A stretch of 64,000 bases of DNA from Clostridiaceae bacterium (GTDB lineage Bacteria; Bacillota; Clostridia; Lachnospirales; Lachnospiraceae): the NCBI GenBank assembly GCA_018378255.1, contig JAGZXV010000001.1, positions 62,001 through 126,000 on the forward strand. Direction: 5' to 3'. Each line of letters starts with the position of its first letter. Position 1 is the first letter of the stretch. The notes under the pieces were generated by a model. That model was not told the origin of the DNA. It was given only the letters and a program-made list of their open reading frames with translations, and searched no databases. The position numbers were made by a program, and so were the translations under genes. This document shows, piece by piece, positions 7,689-15,635 of the stretch.

Positions 7689-8867
7689 ATGAGAAATTTT
7701 GAGTTTTGTACTCCTACCAGAGTAGTATTTGGCAAGGATACGCAGAAGAAGGCAGGAAAATTAATCAAAGACTACGGATTTAAAAAGGTTTTAATCCATT
7801 ACGGCGGCGGAAGTGTGATACGTTCCGGTTTACTGGACCAGGTGACGGATTCTTTGAAGGAATCGGGAATTGAATATGTGATGCTGGGCGGAGTTCAGCC
7901 CAATCCCACTCTTTCTCTGGCTAAAGAAGGCATTAAACTCTGCCTGGCAGAAGGCGTTGATTTTATCTTAGCTGTAGGCGGCGGAAGCGTAATCGATTCT
8001 GCAAAATGTATTGCAGACGGTGTGGCAAACCCGGATACCGATGTATGGAGATTTTTCACAGGGGAAGAAAGGCTGAGAAAATCTCTTCCTCAGGGCAATG
8101 TGCTGACACTGTCGGCTTCTGGCAGTGAGATGAGCAACTCCTGTGTAATCACCAATGAGGACGGAGGACTGAAACGTGGGCTCAGCTCCCAGCTTCACCG
8201 CCCGTTGTTTGCAATCTGTAATCCGGAGCTTACCTATACGGTGAGCAAATACCAGACCGGCTGCGGCAGCGTTGATATCATGATGCATACCCTGGAACGC
8301 TATCTGGGCGCGGATCAGAATACCCCTCTGACAGACCGGATTGCGGAAGGATTGTTAAAGACAGTTGCGGAAGCGGGTAAAATCGCGGATCAGGAACCGG
8401 ACAACTATGAAGCCCGCGCCACTCTTATGTGGGCAGGCAGCCTTTCCCACAACAACCTGACAAGCGCCGGCCGTGACTTCTACATGCAGGTACATCAGAT
8501 GGAGCATGAGCTGTCCGGTATGTATCCGCAGATATCCCACGGAGCCGGGCTGTCCGCATTATTCTGCACCTGGGCCAGATATGTATGCCCTTATAATGTG
8601 AACCGGTTTGCACAGCTTGCTGTCCGTGTATGGGGAATTGATATGAACTTCGAAGATCCGATGAAGACCGCTTTGGCCGGTATCGATGCATTTGAGAACT
8701 TCTTTAAGAGCATAGGAATGCCGGTCACAATCGGAGAGCTGGGAGTGGAAGAAGACAAGCTGGAAGAGCTGGCGGAAAAATGTACATTCTTCGGCAAGAG
8801 GACTTTGCCGGGAATTAAGGAATTCGGAAAAGAAGAAATTCTGGAAGTCTACAGACGGGCTATGTAA
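7689..8867 (+). CDS. Iron-containing (NADH-dependent butanol-type) alcohol dehydrogenase
   Basis: A protein of 392 residues in the BdhA/YqhD branch of iron alcohol dehydrogenases. The dinucleotide-binding GGGSVIDSAKCIADG lies around residues 97-111. Metal ligands are seen as Asp and His in SVDIMMHTLERY and the two His of HQMEHELSGMYPQISHG. It reduces aldehydes or ketones to alcohols with NAD(P)H during fermentation; the natural substrate is not evident. The start ATG 7689 has GAGGAGG about 8 nt upstream. It is monocistronic and followed by long inverted-repeat DNA. It is a different subfamily from the partial dehydrogenase at the window's left edge. Confidence 0.93.
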   Translation: MRNFEFCTPTRVVFGKDTQKKAGKLIKDYGFKKVLIHYGGGSVIRSGLLDQVTDSLKESGIEYVMLGGVQPNPTLSLAKEGIKLCLAEGVDFILAVGGGSVIDSAKCIADGVANPDTDVWRFFTGEERLRKSLPQGNVLTLSASGSEMSNSCVITNEDGGLKRGLSSQLHRPLFAICNPELTYTVSKYQTGCGSVDIMMHTLERYLGADQNTPLTDRIAEGLLKTVAEAGKIADQEPDNYEARATLMWAGSLSHNNLTSAGRDFYMQVHQMEHELSGMYPQISHGAGLSALFCTWARYVCPYNVNRFAQLAVRVWGIDMNFEDPMKTALAGIDAFENFFKSIGMPVTIGELGVEEDKLEELAEKCTFFGKRTLPGIKEFGKEEILEVYRRAM

Positions 8868-8908
8868 AATAAAGGGGAATCTTTATTTGAGTTATTGGTG
8901 GGAGTAAC

Positions 8909-9094
8909 GCCTGTAAGAAGGGAAACCTGGGGCAAAGGGCAAGGCCAGGCGGCCAAAGGGGCGGACCAAAGGTGACGGGGATCTGATTTCGACCGTTAAG
9001 TGGAACGGTCTCCATAGGATCCCCGTCACCTTTGAACTGTACCCCTTTGGCCGCCTGGCCTTGCCCTTTGCCCCAGGTTCCCCTTCTTACAGGC
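8909..9094. repeat. Large inverted-repeat element A (186-bp near-perfect hairpin)
   Basis: The left arm (8909-8983) and right arm (9018-9094) are reverse complements. There is one mismatch in the outer 53 bp and a small internal loop near 8962-8967, after which pairing resumes through CAAAGGTGACGGGGATC. The 34-nt middle contains another hairpin, GACCGTT-AAGTGG-AACGGTC (8991-9010), so almost every base can pair. The arms are GC-rich compared with flanking DNA. No credible coding sequence lies within it. Its inner part shares about 26 of 30 bases with element B. Confidence 0.92.
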
Positions 9095-9233
9095 TGTGTA
9101 TTGGCTGCATTAAGGATAAAAAAGATTTTGGAAAAGGGAAAAAAGAAAATATAGTTTGATTGATGGGATATTGGACTTTTATGCGGAACATGACATGGAG
9201 ATTTGATGTAAATGACGTGGGGATTGACATTAA

Positions 9234-9267
9234 AACGTGAAGGCTTTTTCGAAAATGCCTTCACGTT
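9234..9267. repeat. Palindromic repeat, copy 3
   Basis: AACGTGAAGGC-TTTTTC/GAAAAT-GCCTTCACGTT, a 34-bp palindrome with one mismatched pair. The flanks (GACATTAA on the left, GATGTTAA on the right) extend the symmetry imperfectly. It sits between large elements A and B. Confidence 0.85.
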
Positions 9268-9330
9268 CGATGTTAAATTTATTTACAATTCTCAAAATTG
9301 TTTTTTGATCCCTTGCTCCAGAGAAAACCA

Positions 9331-9650
9331 GCAGGGAAGCGGGGAGGGCGGAGAAGCAGGGCGGGAACCTGAACGGAGGAATCAAACGATACAGGGGGCG
9401 TGTGGAAACCGTTTAGTGGAACTTAGGCTTCCAGCATGAAAAAAGGCGGGCAGAAACTGAAAACCGAATCAGTTTCTGAGATGCCCCTGAGCGGTAAAGT
9501 CATGAGGAGTTTACCGTGAATGGGCATCGCACCGCCTTTTTTCATGCTGGGAGCCTTAGTTCCACTTAACGGTTGGAACCAGATCCCTGTATCGTTTGGT
9601 TCCTCCGTTCAGGTTCCCGCCCTGCTTCTCCGCCCTCCCCGCTTCCCTGC
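9331..9650. repeat. Large inverted-repeat element B (320-bp cloverleaf)
   Basis: The left arm (9331-9449) pairs with the right arm (9532-9650) over about 118 bp. The outer 52 bp match perfectly and mismatches cluster in the middle of the arm. The 82-nt centre folds into two further hairpins: CAGAAACTGA/TCAGTTTCTG (9451-9478), and GATGCCC/GGGCATC (9480-9528) enclosing CGGTAAA/TTTACCG. The whole element therefore forms a cloverleaf. It ends 40 bp downstream of the MBL-hydrolase stop codon and may act as that gene's terminator. Its arm carries the sequence CCGTTAAGTGGAAC also found in the tip of element A. Confidence 0.92.
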
Positions 9651-9689
9651 GTAACTCCTGCGTAACGTTCTCATTTAACTCTCAATTTT

Positions 9690-10496
9690 TTATATTAATT
9701 CAATAATTTCCCCATCATCAGGAACAAATAATTTCCCTTCATAAAACGCCCGCCCTTCATTAAGATAGCGCTCTTTTCTATTCTCAATCGTCTTATCTTC
9801 CGTATGCCACAGCACCAGATTCTGGATTCCCATTTCACCGGCCAGCTGGCAGGCGTCTTTTACTGTGCTGTGATGTTTTTCGTATGGATTGAACCGTTCC
9901 CTGTCTTCATATAAGCAGAACGCCTCGTGCAGCAGCCAATTGCTGCCGGAAACATGGGGCTCGCATTTGGGATTGTAGGGTTCATCGCCGGCGCAGGTCA
10001 GCTTCCGGCCGTTTTTTAACGTGGTGGTAAAGCCGTACTGCTTCGCTTTTGTAGAGTGAATATCGAAGAAAGTCACGTCATAATCCAGGATTTTGCGGGT
10101 TTCTCCATCGTGGACGGGGATCAGGTGAATTCTGTCACCGATCATTTTATAGAATTTTCCCTGGACTGTGAGCCTGCATAAGGTATCGATGGTTGAAGTC
10201 AGGTCTTCGTGGCAGTAGATGTTGAGATCGCCCTCGTAAATTCCGTTTTTCATCCGGGTGGCAATCATTCGGATCATCCAGATGATGCCCAGAATGTGAT
10301 CGGTATGTTCATGAGTGATGAAGATATGGTGTATCTGTTCCATTTTAATGCCCATGTCTTCCAGAATACGCAGGATTCCGTTGCCGCCTCCTGCGTCAAC
10401 CATAAAAAACTGTTCATCGTCTTTCAACGCAAAACAGGTATTGTAGCAGCGGGTAACGGTGGCGTTGCCGGTTCCTAACACATATAATTGTTCCAT
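9690..10496 (-). CDS. MBL-fold metallo-hydrolase (RNase Z-like)
   Basis: A 268-residue metallo-beta-lactamase-fold enzyme. The signature HEHTDHILG around residues 62-70 supplies the dinuclear zinc ligands, with VDAGGGNG before it, GDEPYNP and WLLHEAF for later ligands, and LWHTEDKT near the end. This order resembles the RNase Z/ElaC and arylsulfatase-like branch more than glyoxalase II, but it lacks enough signature to be called tRNase Z. The start is the internal ATG at 10496, because the coding strand has GGAG 10 nt upstream; an in-frame ATG at 10556 has no ribosome binding site. Cytoplasmic; substrate unknown. Confidence 0.85.
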   Translation of the reverse strand: MEQLYVLGTGNATVTRCYNTCFALKDDEQFFMVDAGGGNGILRILEDMGIKMEQIHHIFITHEHTDHILGIIWMIRMIATRMKNGIYEGDLNIYCHEDLTSTIDTLCRLTVQGKFYKMIGDRIHLIPVHDGETRKILDYDVTFFDIHSTKAKQYGFTTTLKNGRKLTCAGDEPYNPKCEPHVSGSNWLLHEAFCLYEDRERFNPYEKHHSTVKDACQLAGEMGIQNLVLWHTEDKTIENRKERYLNEGRAFYEGKLFVPDDGEIIELI

Positions 10497-10686
10497 GTCC
10501 TTATTTCTCCTTTCAATCCCTTTTGGGGAGCTTGTACCCTCGTAAAAACTTTCCATTTAACCGATTCTATGGTACTATAAACTTATTATAAATGCAACTG
10601 CTCTTGAATTTCCGCCCGATTTCCATTGCCCCAGGGCTCTTAAAAGACGGGCGGAAGGCTGAGAACTGCTGTGAGGGGAGGTACGC

Positions 10687-12627
10687 ATGATGCGTGATTT
10701 GGCTTATTTAAAACTCCTGGCAAGAGAGTATCCCACCATTAAGGCTGCATCCAGCGAGATCATCAATTTGATGGCCATCTCAGGGCTGCCGAAAGGGACG
10801 GAGTATTTTTTCAGCGATCTTCATGGTGAACATGAAGCGTTTATCCATTTGCTGAAAAGTTCTTCCGGTATTATACGTGAGAAGATAAAAGAGACATTCG
10901 GGCATATTATTCCGGAGGAGGAACAGGTTGAACTGGCGAATCTGGTCTACTACCCGGAACGGATGCTCAATAAGATAGTCGTTTCAGATAAAGATATCGA
11001 TGACTGGAAGAGGATCACCATTTACCGGCTGGTCCAGATCTGCAAAGAGGTTTCCTCCAAATACACCAGGTCCAAAGTGCGTAAAAAAATGCCGGCCGAA
11101 TTTTCCTATATTATCGATGAGCTGCTTCATGTAGACTATAATGATGATAATAAGAAAGTATATTACAGCGAGATCATACGCTCGATCATCGATATACAGA
11201 TGGCGGATAAGTTCATTATCGCGTTATGTGAACTGATTCAGAACCTGACCATTGACAACCTTCATATTATAGGAGATATATTTGACCGGGGACCCAGGGC
11301 TGATTTGATTATGAATGCTTTGATGCAGTTTCACGATGTGGATATCCAATGGGGCAATCACGATATTTCCTGGATGGGAGCGGCTACGGGGAATCCGGCC
11401 TGTATCTGTAATGTTTTGAGAATAGCCATCAGTTACAACAGCTTTGATGTGCTGGAAGATGGATATGGAATCAACCTCAGGCCGCTGTCCATGTTTGCAG
11501 CGCATGTCTACCGGGATGATCCGTGTGAGCGTTTTATACCCAAGATTTTAGATCAGAATATTTATGATGCTGTGGATCCGGGGCTGGCGGCCAAGATGCA
11601 TAAGGCCATTGCCGTCATCCAGTTTAAGGTGGAAGGACAGATTATCAGGCGTCATCCCGGATATCTGATGGACGACAGAATTCTGCTGGAGGCTGTAGAT
11701 TATAAAAATGGAACCGTAACCATTCAGGGCAAAGAATATCCCCTTTTAGACACCCGGTTCCCCACCATTGATCCGCGGCATCCGTTAAAGCTGACAGCTG
11801 AAGAGGAAGAACTGCTGAACACTCTTATTTTATCATTTAAGCACAGTGATCTTCTCCACAAACATATAAAATTCCTGTATTCCCATGGCGGAATGTATAA
11901 ATGCTACAACGGAAACCTGCTGTATCATGGCTGCATCCCGATGGCCCAGGACGGAACTTTTGAAAAAATGATATTTGACGGCGAACCCTGCTCTGGAAAA
12001 AGTCTGATGGACCATATTGACCAGAGGATTCAGAATGCTTATTTCCTTCCGGAAGATACTAAGGAAAAGGAAGATGCCAAAGACTTCATGTGGTATTTGT
12101 GGTGCGGGGCCAAATCGCCTGTGTTCGGTAAGGACAAGATGACCACATTTGAACATTATTTTGTGGCTGAAAAATCACTTCAAAAGGAGAATTTGAATCC
12201 GTACTATAAATTCTGTGAACAGGAAGAATATTGTAATAAGATTATAGAAGAATTCCATCTGCCCATGGACGGTGCCCATATCATCAACGGGCATGTGCCT
12301 GTAAAGATTAAAGACGGAGAGAAGCCGGTAAAGGCCAATGGAAAACTGTTTATCATTGACGGCGGACTTTCTAAGGCATACCAGTCTAAAACAGGAATTG
12401 CGGGGTATACTTTAATCTATAATTCCAGGCATCTGGCATTGGCGGAACATAAACCATTTAACCCTGAAACTGAGAGCACTCCCAAGGTCTATATTGTGGA
12501 GAAGATGAAAAACAGGGTGATGGTGGGAGATACCGATTTGGGAAAAGAGCTGGCCTGCCGGATATCGGATCTGAAAGAGCTGGTTGCCGCTTACCGGGAA
12601 GGTGTCATTAAGGAGAAGATAGTGTGA
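10687..12627 (+). CDS. fbp: Fructose-1,6-bisphosphatase, class III
   Basis: A protein of 646 residues, the size of Firmicute class III FBPases (Bacillus Fbp is about 670). It removes the 1-phosphate from fructose 1,6-bisphosphate for gluconeogenesis. The calcineurin-like metal centre is visible as FFSDLHGEHEAF near residue 42, IIGDIFDRGPRADLI near 195 and WGNHDISWMGA near 220; later NGHVPVK and IIDGGLSKAYQ complete the phosphatase domain. RBS GGGGAGG stands 5 nt before ATG 10687, with ATG 10690 as alternative. It is monocistronic and divergent from the MBL gene. Confidence 0.95.
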   Translation: MMRDLAYLKLLAREYPTIKAASSEIINLMAISGLPKGTEYFFSDLHGEHEAFIHLLKSSSGIIREKIKETFGHIIPEEEQVELANLVYYPERMLNKIVVSDKDIDDWKRITIYRLVQICKEVSSKYTRSKVRKKMPAEFSYIIDELLHVDYNDDNKKVYYSEIIRSIIDIQMADKFIIALCELIQNLTIDNLHIIGDIFDRGPRADLIMNALMQFHDVDIQWGNHDISWMGAATGNPACICNVLRIAISYNSFDVLEDGYGINLRPLSMFAAHVYRDDPCERFIPKILDQNIYDAVDPGLAAKMHKAIAVIQFKVEGQIIRRHPGYLMDDRILLEAVDYKNGTVTIQGKEYPLLDTRFPTIDPRHPLKLTAEEEELLNTLILSFKHSDLLHKHIKFLYSHGGMYKCYNGNLLYHGCIPMAQDGTFEKMIFDGEPCSGKSLMDHIDQRIQNAYFLPEDTKEKEDAKDFMWYLWCGAKSPVFGKDKMTTFEHYFVAEKSLQKENLNPYYKFCEQEEYCNKIIEEFHLPMDGAHIINGHVPVKIKDGEKPVKANGKLFIIDGGLSKAYQSKTGIAGYTLIYNSRHLALAEHKPFNPETESTPKVYIVEKMKNRVMVGDTDLGKELACRISDLKELVAAYREGVIKEKIV

Positions 12628-12692
12628 CATATAATCCCGACGGCTTATTTGTCACACCTGAATTTGTGCAGGAACCATAAATATGAATCACA

Positions 12693-12715
12693 GCTGAGAA
12701 TTTCAAATTCTCAGC
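12693..12715. other. Perfect hairpin between fbp and the DUF1700 gene
   Basis: GCTGAGAATTT, one C, then AAATTCTCAGC: an 11-bp perfect stem with a 1-nt centre. No T-run follows, so it is more likely an operator-like palindrome or processing site than a standard terminator. It lies 66 bp after the fbp stop codon. Confidence 0.6.
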
Positions 12716-12817
12716 GCGTGTCTGCCTAACACAATACTTGTGCACAAGCGCTCCGGCATGCAGGGTTAGAATAAATCCTGGTCATAAAAACTTTAGAATT
12801 ATTTTAGGGTGGATTTA

Positions 12818-12846
12818 TTTACCAATCTACAATATGGTGTTACAAT
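12818..12846 (+). promoter_or_regulatory. Probable promoter of the DUF1700 gene
   Basis: TTTACC (12818-12823), 17-bp spacer, TACAAT (12841-12846), 38 bp before ATG. A second TACAAT at 12828 has no good -35 partner. Confidence 0.5.
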
Positions 12847-12884
12847 AACTGGGATTACTTCTAAGAAAAAACAGGGGGAATTCT

Positions 12885-13358
12885 ATGAATAGGGAAGAGT
12901 TTCTGAGAGGATTGAGACAGGCGCTGGAGGGCAATGTATCCCCTTCGGTCATTCAGGAAAACTTACGGTACTACGATAATTATATATCAGAAGAGATTAG
13001 AAAGGGAGCCAGGGAAGCTGATGTGATAGCTGAGATCGGTGATCCCAGATTGATTGCGAAGACAATAGAAGATACTTCGGAAGACGGCACCGATCCGGTC
13101 CGGGGCGTTTATGAGGAGGGGGATACCCGCAGCGGTTCAGGATATGAGCAGGAACCGTTTGGGGGCAGAAGCACCGTTCATTTTTATGACCTCAATAAGT
13201 GGTACTGGAAGCTGCTGTTTGGAGTGGGCGTGGTACTGATCCTGTTTTTGATAATTGCGGTGATAACAGGAATTTTTACTTTGATCGTTCCGCTGATTTT
13301 ACCATTTATTTTCATTTGCTGTATTATTTATTTTATAAAATCCATCACCCGGCGGTAG
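12885..13358 (+). CDS. DUF1700 (HAAS-type) family membrane protein
   Basis: A 157-residue protein. Its N-terminal 60 residues (MNREEFLRGLRQALEG, ENLRYYDNYISEEIRKG, VIAEIGDPRLIAKTI) match the DUF1700/HAAS helical domain that often accompanies PadR-like regulators and envelope stress genes. An acidic linker follows, then one or two long hydrophobic segments from about residue 105 (LLFGVGVVLILFLIIAVITG) to the end. The expected PadR regulator is not next to it. RBS AGGGGGAA is 6 nt upstream. Probably a membrane-associated signalling or scaffold protein; exact role unknown. Confidence 0.82.
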   Translation: MNREEFLRGLRQALEGNVSPSVIQENLRYYDNYISEEIRKGAREADVIAEIGDPRLIAKTIEDTSEDGTDPVRGVYEEGDTRSGSGYEQEPFGGRSTVHFYDLNKWYWKLLFGVGVVLILFLIIAVITGIFTLIVPLILPFIFICCIIYFIKSITRR

Positions 13359-13752
13359 CGTGTGTTTGAATATGTATTCCCGTTATCTGCACGCCCTGCT
13401 TTGCGGTATATCAGGCCCCAATGCAGTGAGCGCAGCCTGCTGTGCTTTCTTTGCTGGGGCCCAATTTTTCGAAAAAGCGTGAAGCCAGTTGACGGATGGG
13501 CATTACGGACTATACGGACACATCATGATAAAGCGGGAAAATACCGGGGCCGGCAGACTGTGGATACTGTTCCATGGCAAGACGGCAGCCCGGTATTTCT
13601 GCCTTCCTGTGCGGAAACTGTTCTGTTCAATGAGATTCTGGTCTTGACAAAACTGTGTAGATATATTACAATATGTAACATATTTAACATTTGTGTAACA
13701 ATTGTATGAAAATCGTAAAAAATAGGACAGATAATTGTCAGGAGAAGAATCT
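13359..13752. other. Non-coding stretch with a 3'-end motif and the NlpC/P60 leader
   Basis: Starting 4 bp after the DUF1700 stop, GTGTTTGAATATGTATTCCCG (13362-13382) nearly repeats a sequence found 4 bp after another envelope gene's stop (37084-37103). An imperfect hairpin bounded by GGCCCCA and TGGGGCC (13414-13461) follows. The open frame at 13362-13709 lacks a ribosome binding site and recognisable composition and is not called. The end of the stretch carries the promoter at 13644 and two TGTAAC words 20 bp apart (13674 and 13694). Confidence 0.55.
13644..13672 (+). promoter_or_regulatory. Sigma-A promoter of the NlpC/P60 gene
   Basis: TTGACA (13644-13649), 17-bp spacer, TACAAT (13667-13672). 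Two TGTAAC words just downstream resemble half-sites of the WalR motif but their spacing (20 bp) does not fit the known TGTWAH-N5-TGTWAH box. Confidence 0.8.
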
Positions 13753-14463
13753 ATGGTGAAAGAGGCAGTCAGGCTGCTGGCTCTGGTTGGGATTTGTGCC
13801 GGGATATTAACGGCGTCACCCAAAGAGGCGAGAGCGGCAGAATCTTATTGCGCAGGAGTTGAGACGACCACTTCCTATGTGGTGAAGGTGGATGCGCCTA
13901 CAACTGATGTACATATCTTGGCGTCTGCTGACGGCGCGGTATTTACCCGCGTATCTCAAGGTGAAACTTATCAGGTGCTGGAAGAGGAAAACGGCTGGGC
14001 AAAGATTAAGACGGATGCGGGAATTGGATATATCCGGCTGGCCGGGAATGCCACTATGGTGGAGACTACCAGGGAAAAAGTAGATGCGTCTGCAGTTAAG
14101 AGGAACGAGATTGTTAACTATGCGATGCAGTTTGTAGGCGGCCGCTATGTATATGGAGGCAATGATCCTCATACAGGCGTGGATTGTTCGGGATTTACCA
14201 GATATGTGATGCAGCATGCGGCGGGGATTTCTTTAAACAGAAGTTCTGCCGGACAAGCTACCCAGGGGAAGCAGATTTCTCTGGATCAGATCAGGCCGGG
14301 AGATTTGATTTTTTATGCCAGCGGTTCGGGCCGGATCAACCATGTGGCCCTCTATATCGGAGACGAGAAGATTGTTCATGCGTCTACGGAGAAGACGGGA
14401 ATTAAGGTGTCATACTGGCAGCACAGAAAACCGGTAAAGGTGATCAGTGTTGTGGAAGGATAA
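13753..14463 (+). CDS. Secreted SH3b-NlpC/P60 peptidoglycan endopeptidase
   Basis: 236 residues: signal peptide (VRLLALVGICAGILTASPKEARA), a bacterial SH3 domain at about 40-105 that probably binds cell wall, then an NlpC/P60 domain. The catalytic Cys is in VDCSGFTRYV, the His in RINHVALYIG, with the family's NRSSAGQATQG loop between. It should cleave D-Glu-diamino-acid bonds in peptidoglycan stems. ATG 13753 with GGAGAAG 5-8 nt upstream is preferred over an in-frame TTG at 13735. A terminator follows, so it is monocistronic. A larger relative is encoded at 52400. Confidence 0.92.
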   Translation: MVKEAVRLLALVGICAGILTASPKEARAAESYCAGVETTTSYVVKVDAPTTDVHILASADGAVFTRVSQGETYQVLEEENGWAKIKTDAGIGYIRLAGNATMVETTREKVDASAVKRNEIVNYAMQFVGGRYVYGGNDPHTGVDCSGFTRYVMQHAAGISLNRSSAGQATQGKQISLDQIRPGDLIFYASGSGRINHVALYIGDEKIVHASTEKTGIKVSYWQHRKPVKVISVVEG

Positions 14464-14473
14464 AGAAGATACG

Positions 14474-14508
14474 AAAGAGGATGCTGTTTGACGGCATCCT
14501 CTTTCTTT
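14474..14508 (+). terminator. Rho-independent terminator of the NlpC/P60 gene
   Basis: An 11-bp perfect stem, AAAGAGGATGC (14474-14484) with its complement at 14494-14504, then CTTT. The next promoter's -35 overlaps its tail. Confidence 0.85.
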
Positions 14509-14534
14509 ACTGTATACAATGATTATGGTAAAAT
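14506..14534 (+). promoter_or_regulatory. Probable promoter of the acyltransferase gene
   Basis: TTTACT (14506-14511), 17-bp spacer, TAAAAT (14529-14534), about 60 bp before the start codon. Confidence 0.55.
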
Positions 14535-14596
14535 AAATATAAACATGGTGTAGGACCAGACTTCGGCAGGAGATGCCGGCGGGGCAGGAGAAATAT

Positions 14597-15625
14597 GTGA
14601 AAGAAGAAAAGTTCAGGAATAAGATTTACTGGTTTATCTTTGTTTTCAGTTTGCTGGTAATTTGGGTTCATTCTTATAATGCCAAGCTGTTTTTAGGAGC
14701 GGGAAGAACGGCTGAACTGGTGGACCGCGGAGAGCGGCTTTTGGGTGACGTGGTCGCCCAGGTTGCTGTGCCGGGATTTTTTATCATATCCGGATACCTG
14801 TTCTTCCGCAATTTTACAATGGACCGTTTATGGAACAAATGGAATTCCAGAATCAAGACGGTTCTGGTTCCGTTTGTCGTTTGGAACACCATTTATTATG
14901 TCGTATATGCGGCCGGCAGCCGTATTCCCTGGCTGCGCGACGTGCTGGGGAAAGGGATCATTCCGGTGAGCTTAAATGCGCTTGTGGATGCGGTGCTGCA
15001 TTACCGCTATAATTATGTGTTTTGGTATCTGTACCAGTTGATCCTGCTGGTGCTTCTGGCTCCTGTGATCTATTTTTTTCTGTCCAAACGGCATGTGAGA
15101 TGGATTTATCTGGCAGGTGTGTTCGCAGGCCTTCTGGCCGGAGTGAGCCTGTCGCCTTTGAATATAGACGCCCTGTTTTTCTACTCCGTGGCGGCCGACA
15201 GCGCGCTGAATAATAAAAAAATGACAGAAGCCCCATGGTCTAACATGCGGTTTCTGTCAGGCGCGGCCATTTTAGCGGCCGCATGTGCTGTTTATCTGTA
15301 TTCCATCCGGTATTTCAGTGTATCAGGAATCGCTATCTACCGTTTTCTGGTTCCGGCAGCCCTGTGGTTTATGGTAAACGAAAACTGGCTGCCGGAGGCG
15401 AAGCCCTGGATGAAGATCAACTTCTTTTTGTATGCTCTTCATTTCCTGCTGGTCCGGTTTATCAATAAAGCGGCCGCTTTATACGTACCAGGCATACCGG
15501 CCGTACCCGTTTTCCTCTATCTTCTGATGCCGGGCATTGTACTGATGGTCAGTTATCCCGCGGCAGTGCTCCTGCAGCGCCGTCTCCCTCTGCTTTGGCG
15601 GCTCCTTACAGGCGGAAGGAATTGA
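14597..15625 (+). CDS. Acyltransferase family 3 membrane protein
   Basis: About 342 residues with some ten hydrophobic segments. The N-terminal segment IFVFSLLVIWVHSYN carries the conserved His of acyltransferase-3 proteins, followed by VPGFFIISGYLFFR and the loop WNKWNSRIKTVLVPFVVWN typical of the family. These enzymes O-acylate sugars, often in surface polysaccharide or peptidoglycan. GTG 14597 is chosen because GGAG lies 6 nt upstream; an in-frame ATG at 14573 directly abuts another GGAG and is less likely. It is convergent with the methyltransferase gene, 10 bp apart. Acceptor unknown. Confidence 0.85.
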   Translation: MKEEKFRNKIYWFIFVFSLLVIWVHSYNAKLFLGAGRTAELVDRGERLLGDVVAQVAVPGFFIISGYLFFRNFTMDRLWNKWNSRIKTVLVPFVVWNTIYYVVYAAGSRIPWLRDVLGKGIIPVSLNALVDAVLHYRYNYVFWYLYQLILLVLLAPVIYFFLSKRHVRWIYLAGVFAGLLAGVSLSPLNIDALFFYSVAADSALNNKKMTEAPWSNMRFLSGAAILAAACAVYLYSIRYFSVSGIAIYRFLVPAALWFMVNENWLPEAKPWMKINFFLYALHFLLVRFINKAAALYVPGIPAVPVFLYLLMPGIVLMVSYPAAVLLQRRLPLLWRLLTGGRN

Positions 15626-15635
15626 CCTGTCTGAC

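Noticed and set aside
8860..9439. Open frames on both strands across the inverted repeats
   Set aside because: Frames follow from symmetric repeat sequence; no ribosome binding sites, Pro/Arg-rich translations, and they run through the palindromes.
8909..9650. Insertion sequence or integron attC cassette
   Set aside because: No transposase or integrase, no target-site duplication visible, arms far longer than IS ends, and no attC-type R' and R'' core sites recognised.
13674..13699. WalR operator upstream of the NlpC/P60 gene
   Set aside because: Two TGTAAC words are 20 bp apart rather than separated by 5 bp as in the known WalR box.
13362..13709. Open frame of 115 codons after the DUF1700 gene
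   Set aside because: GTG start without ribosome binding site, Cys/Arg-rich untypical composition, overlaps a promoter and a repeat-like motif.
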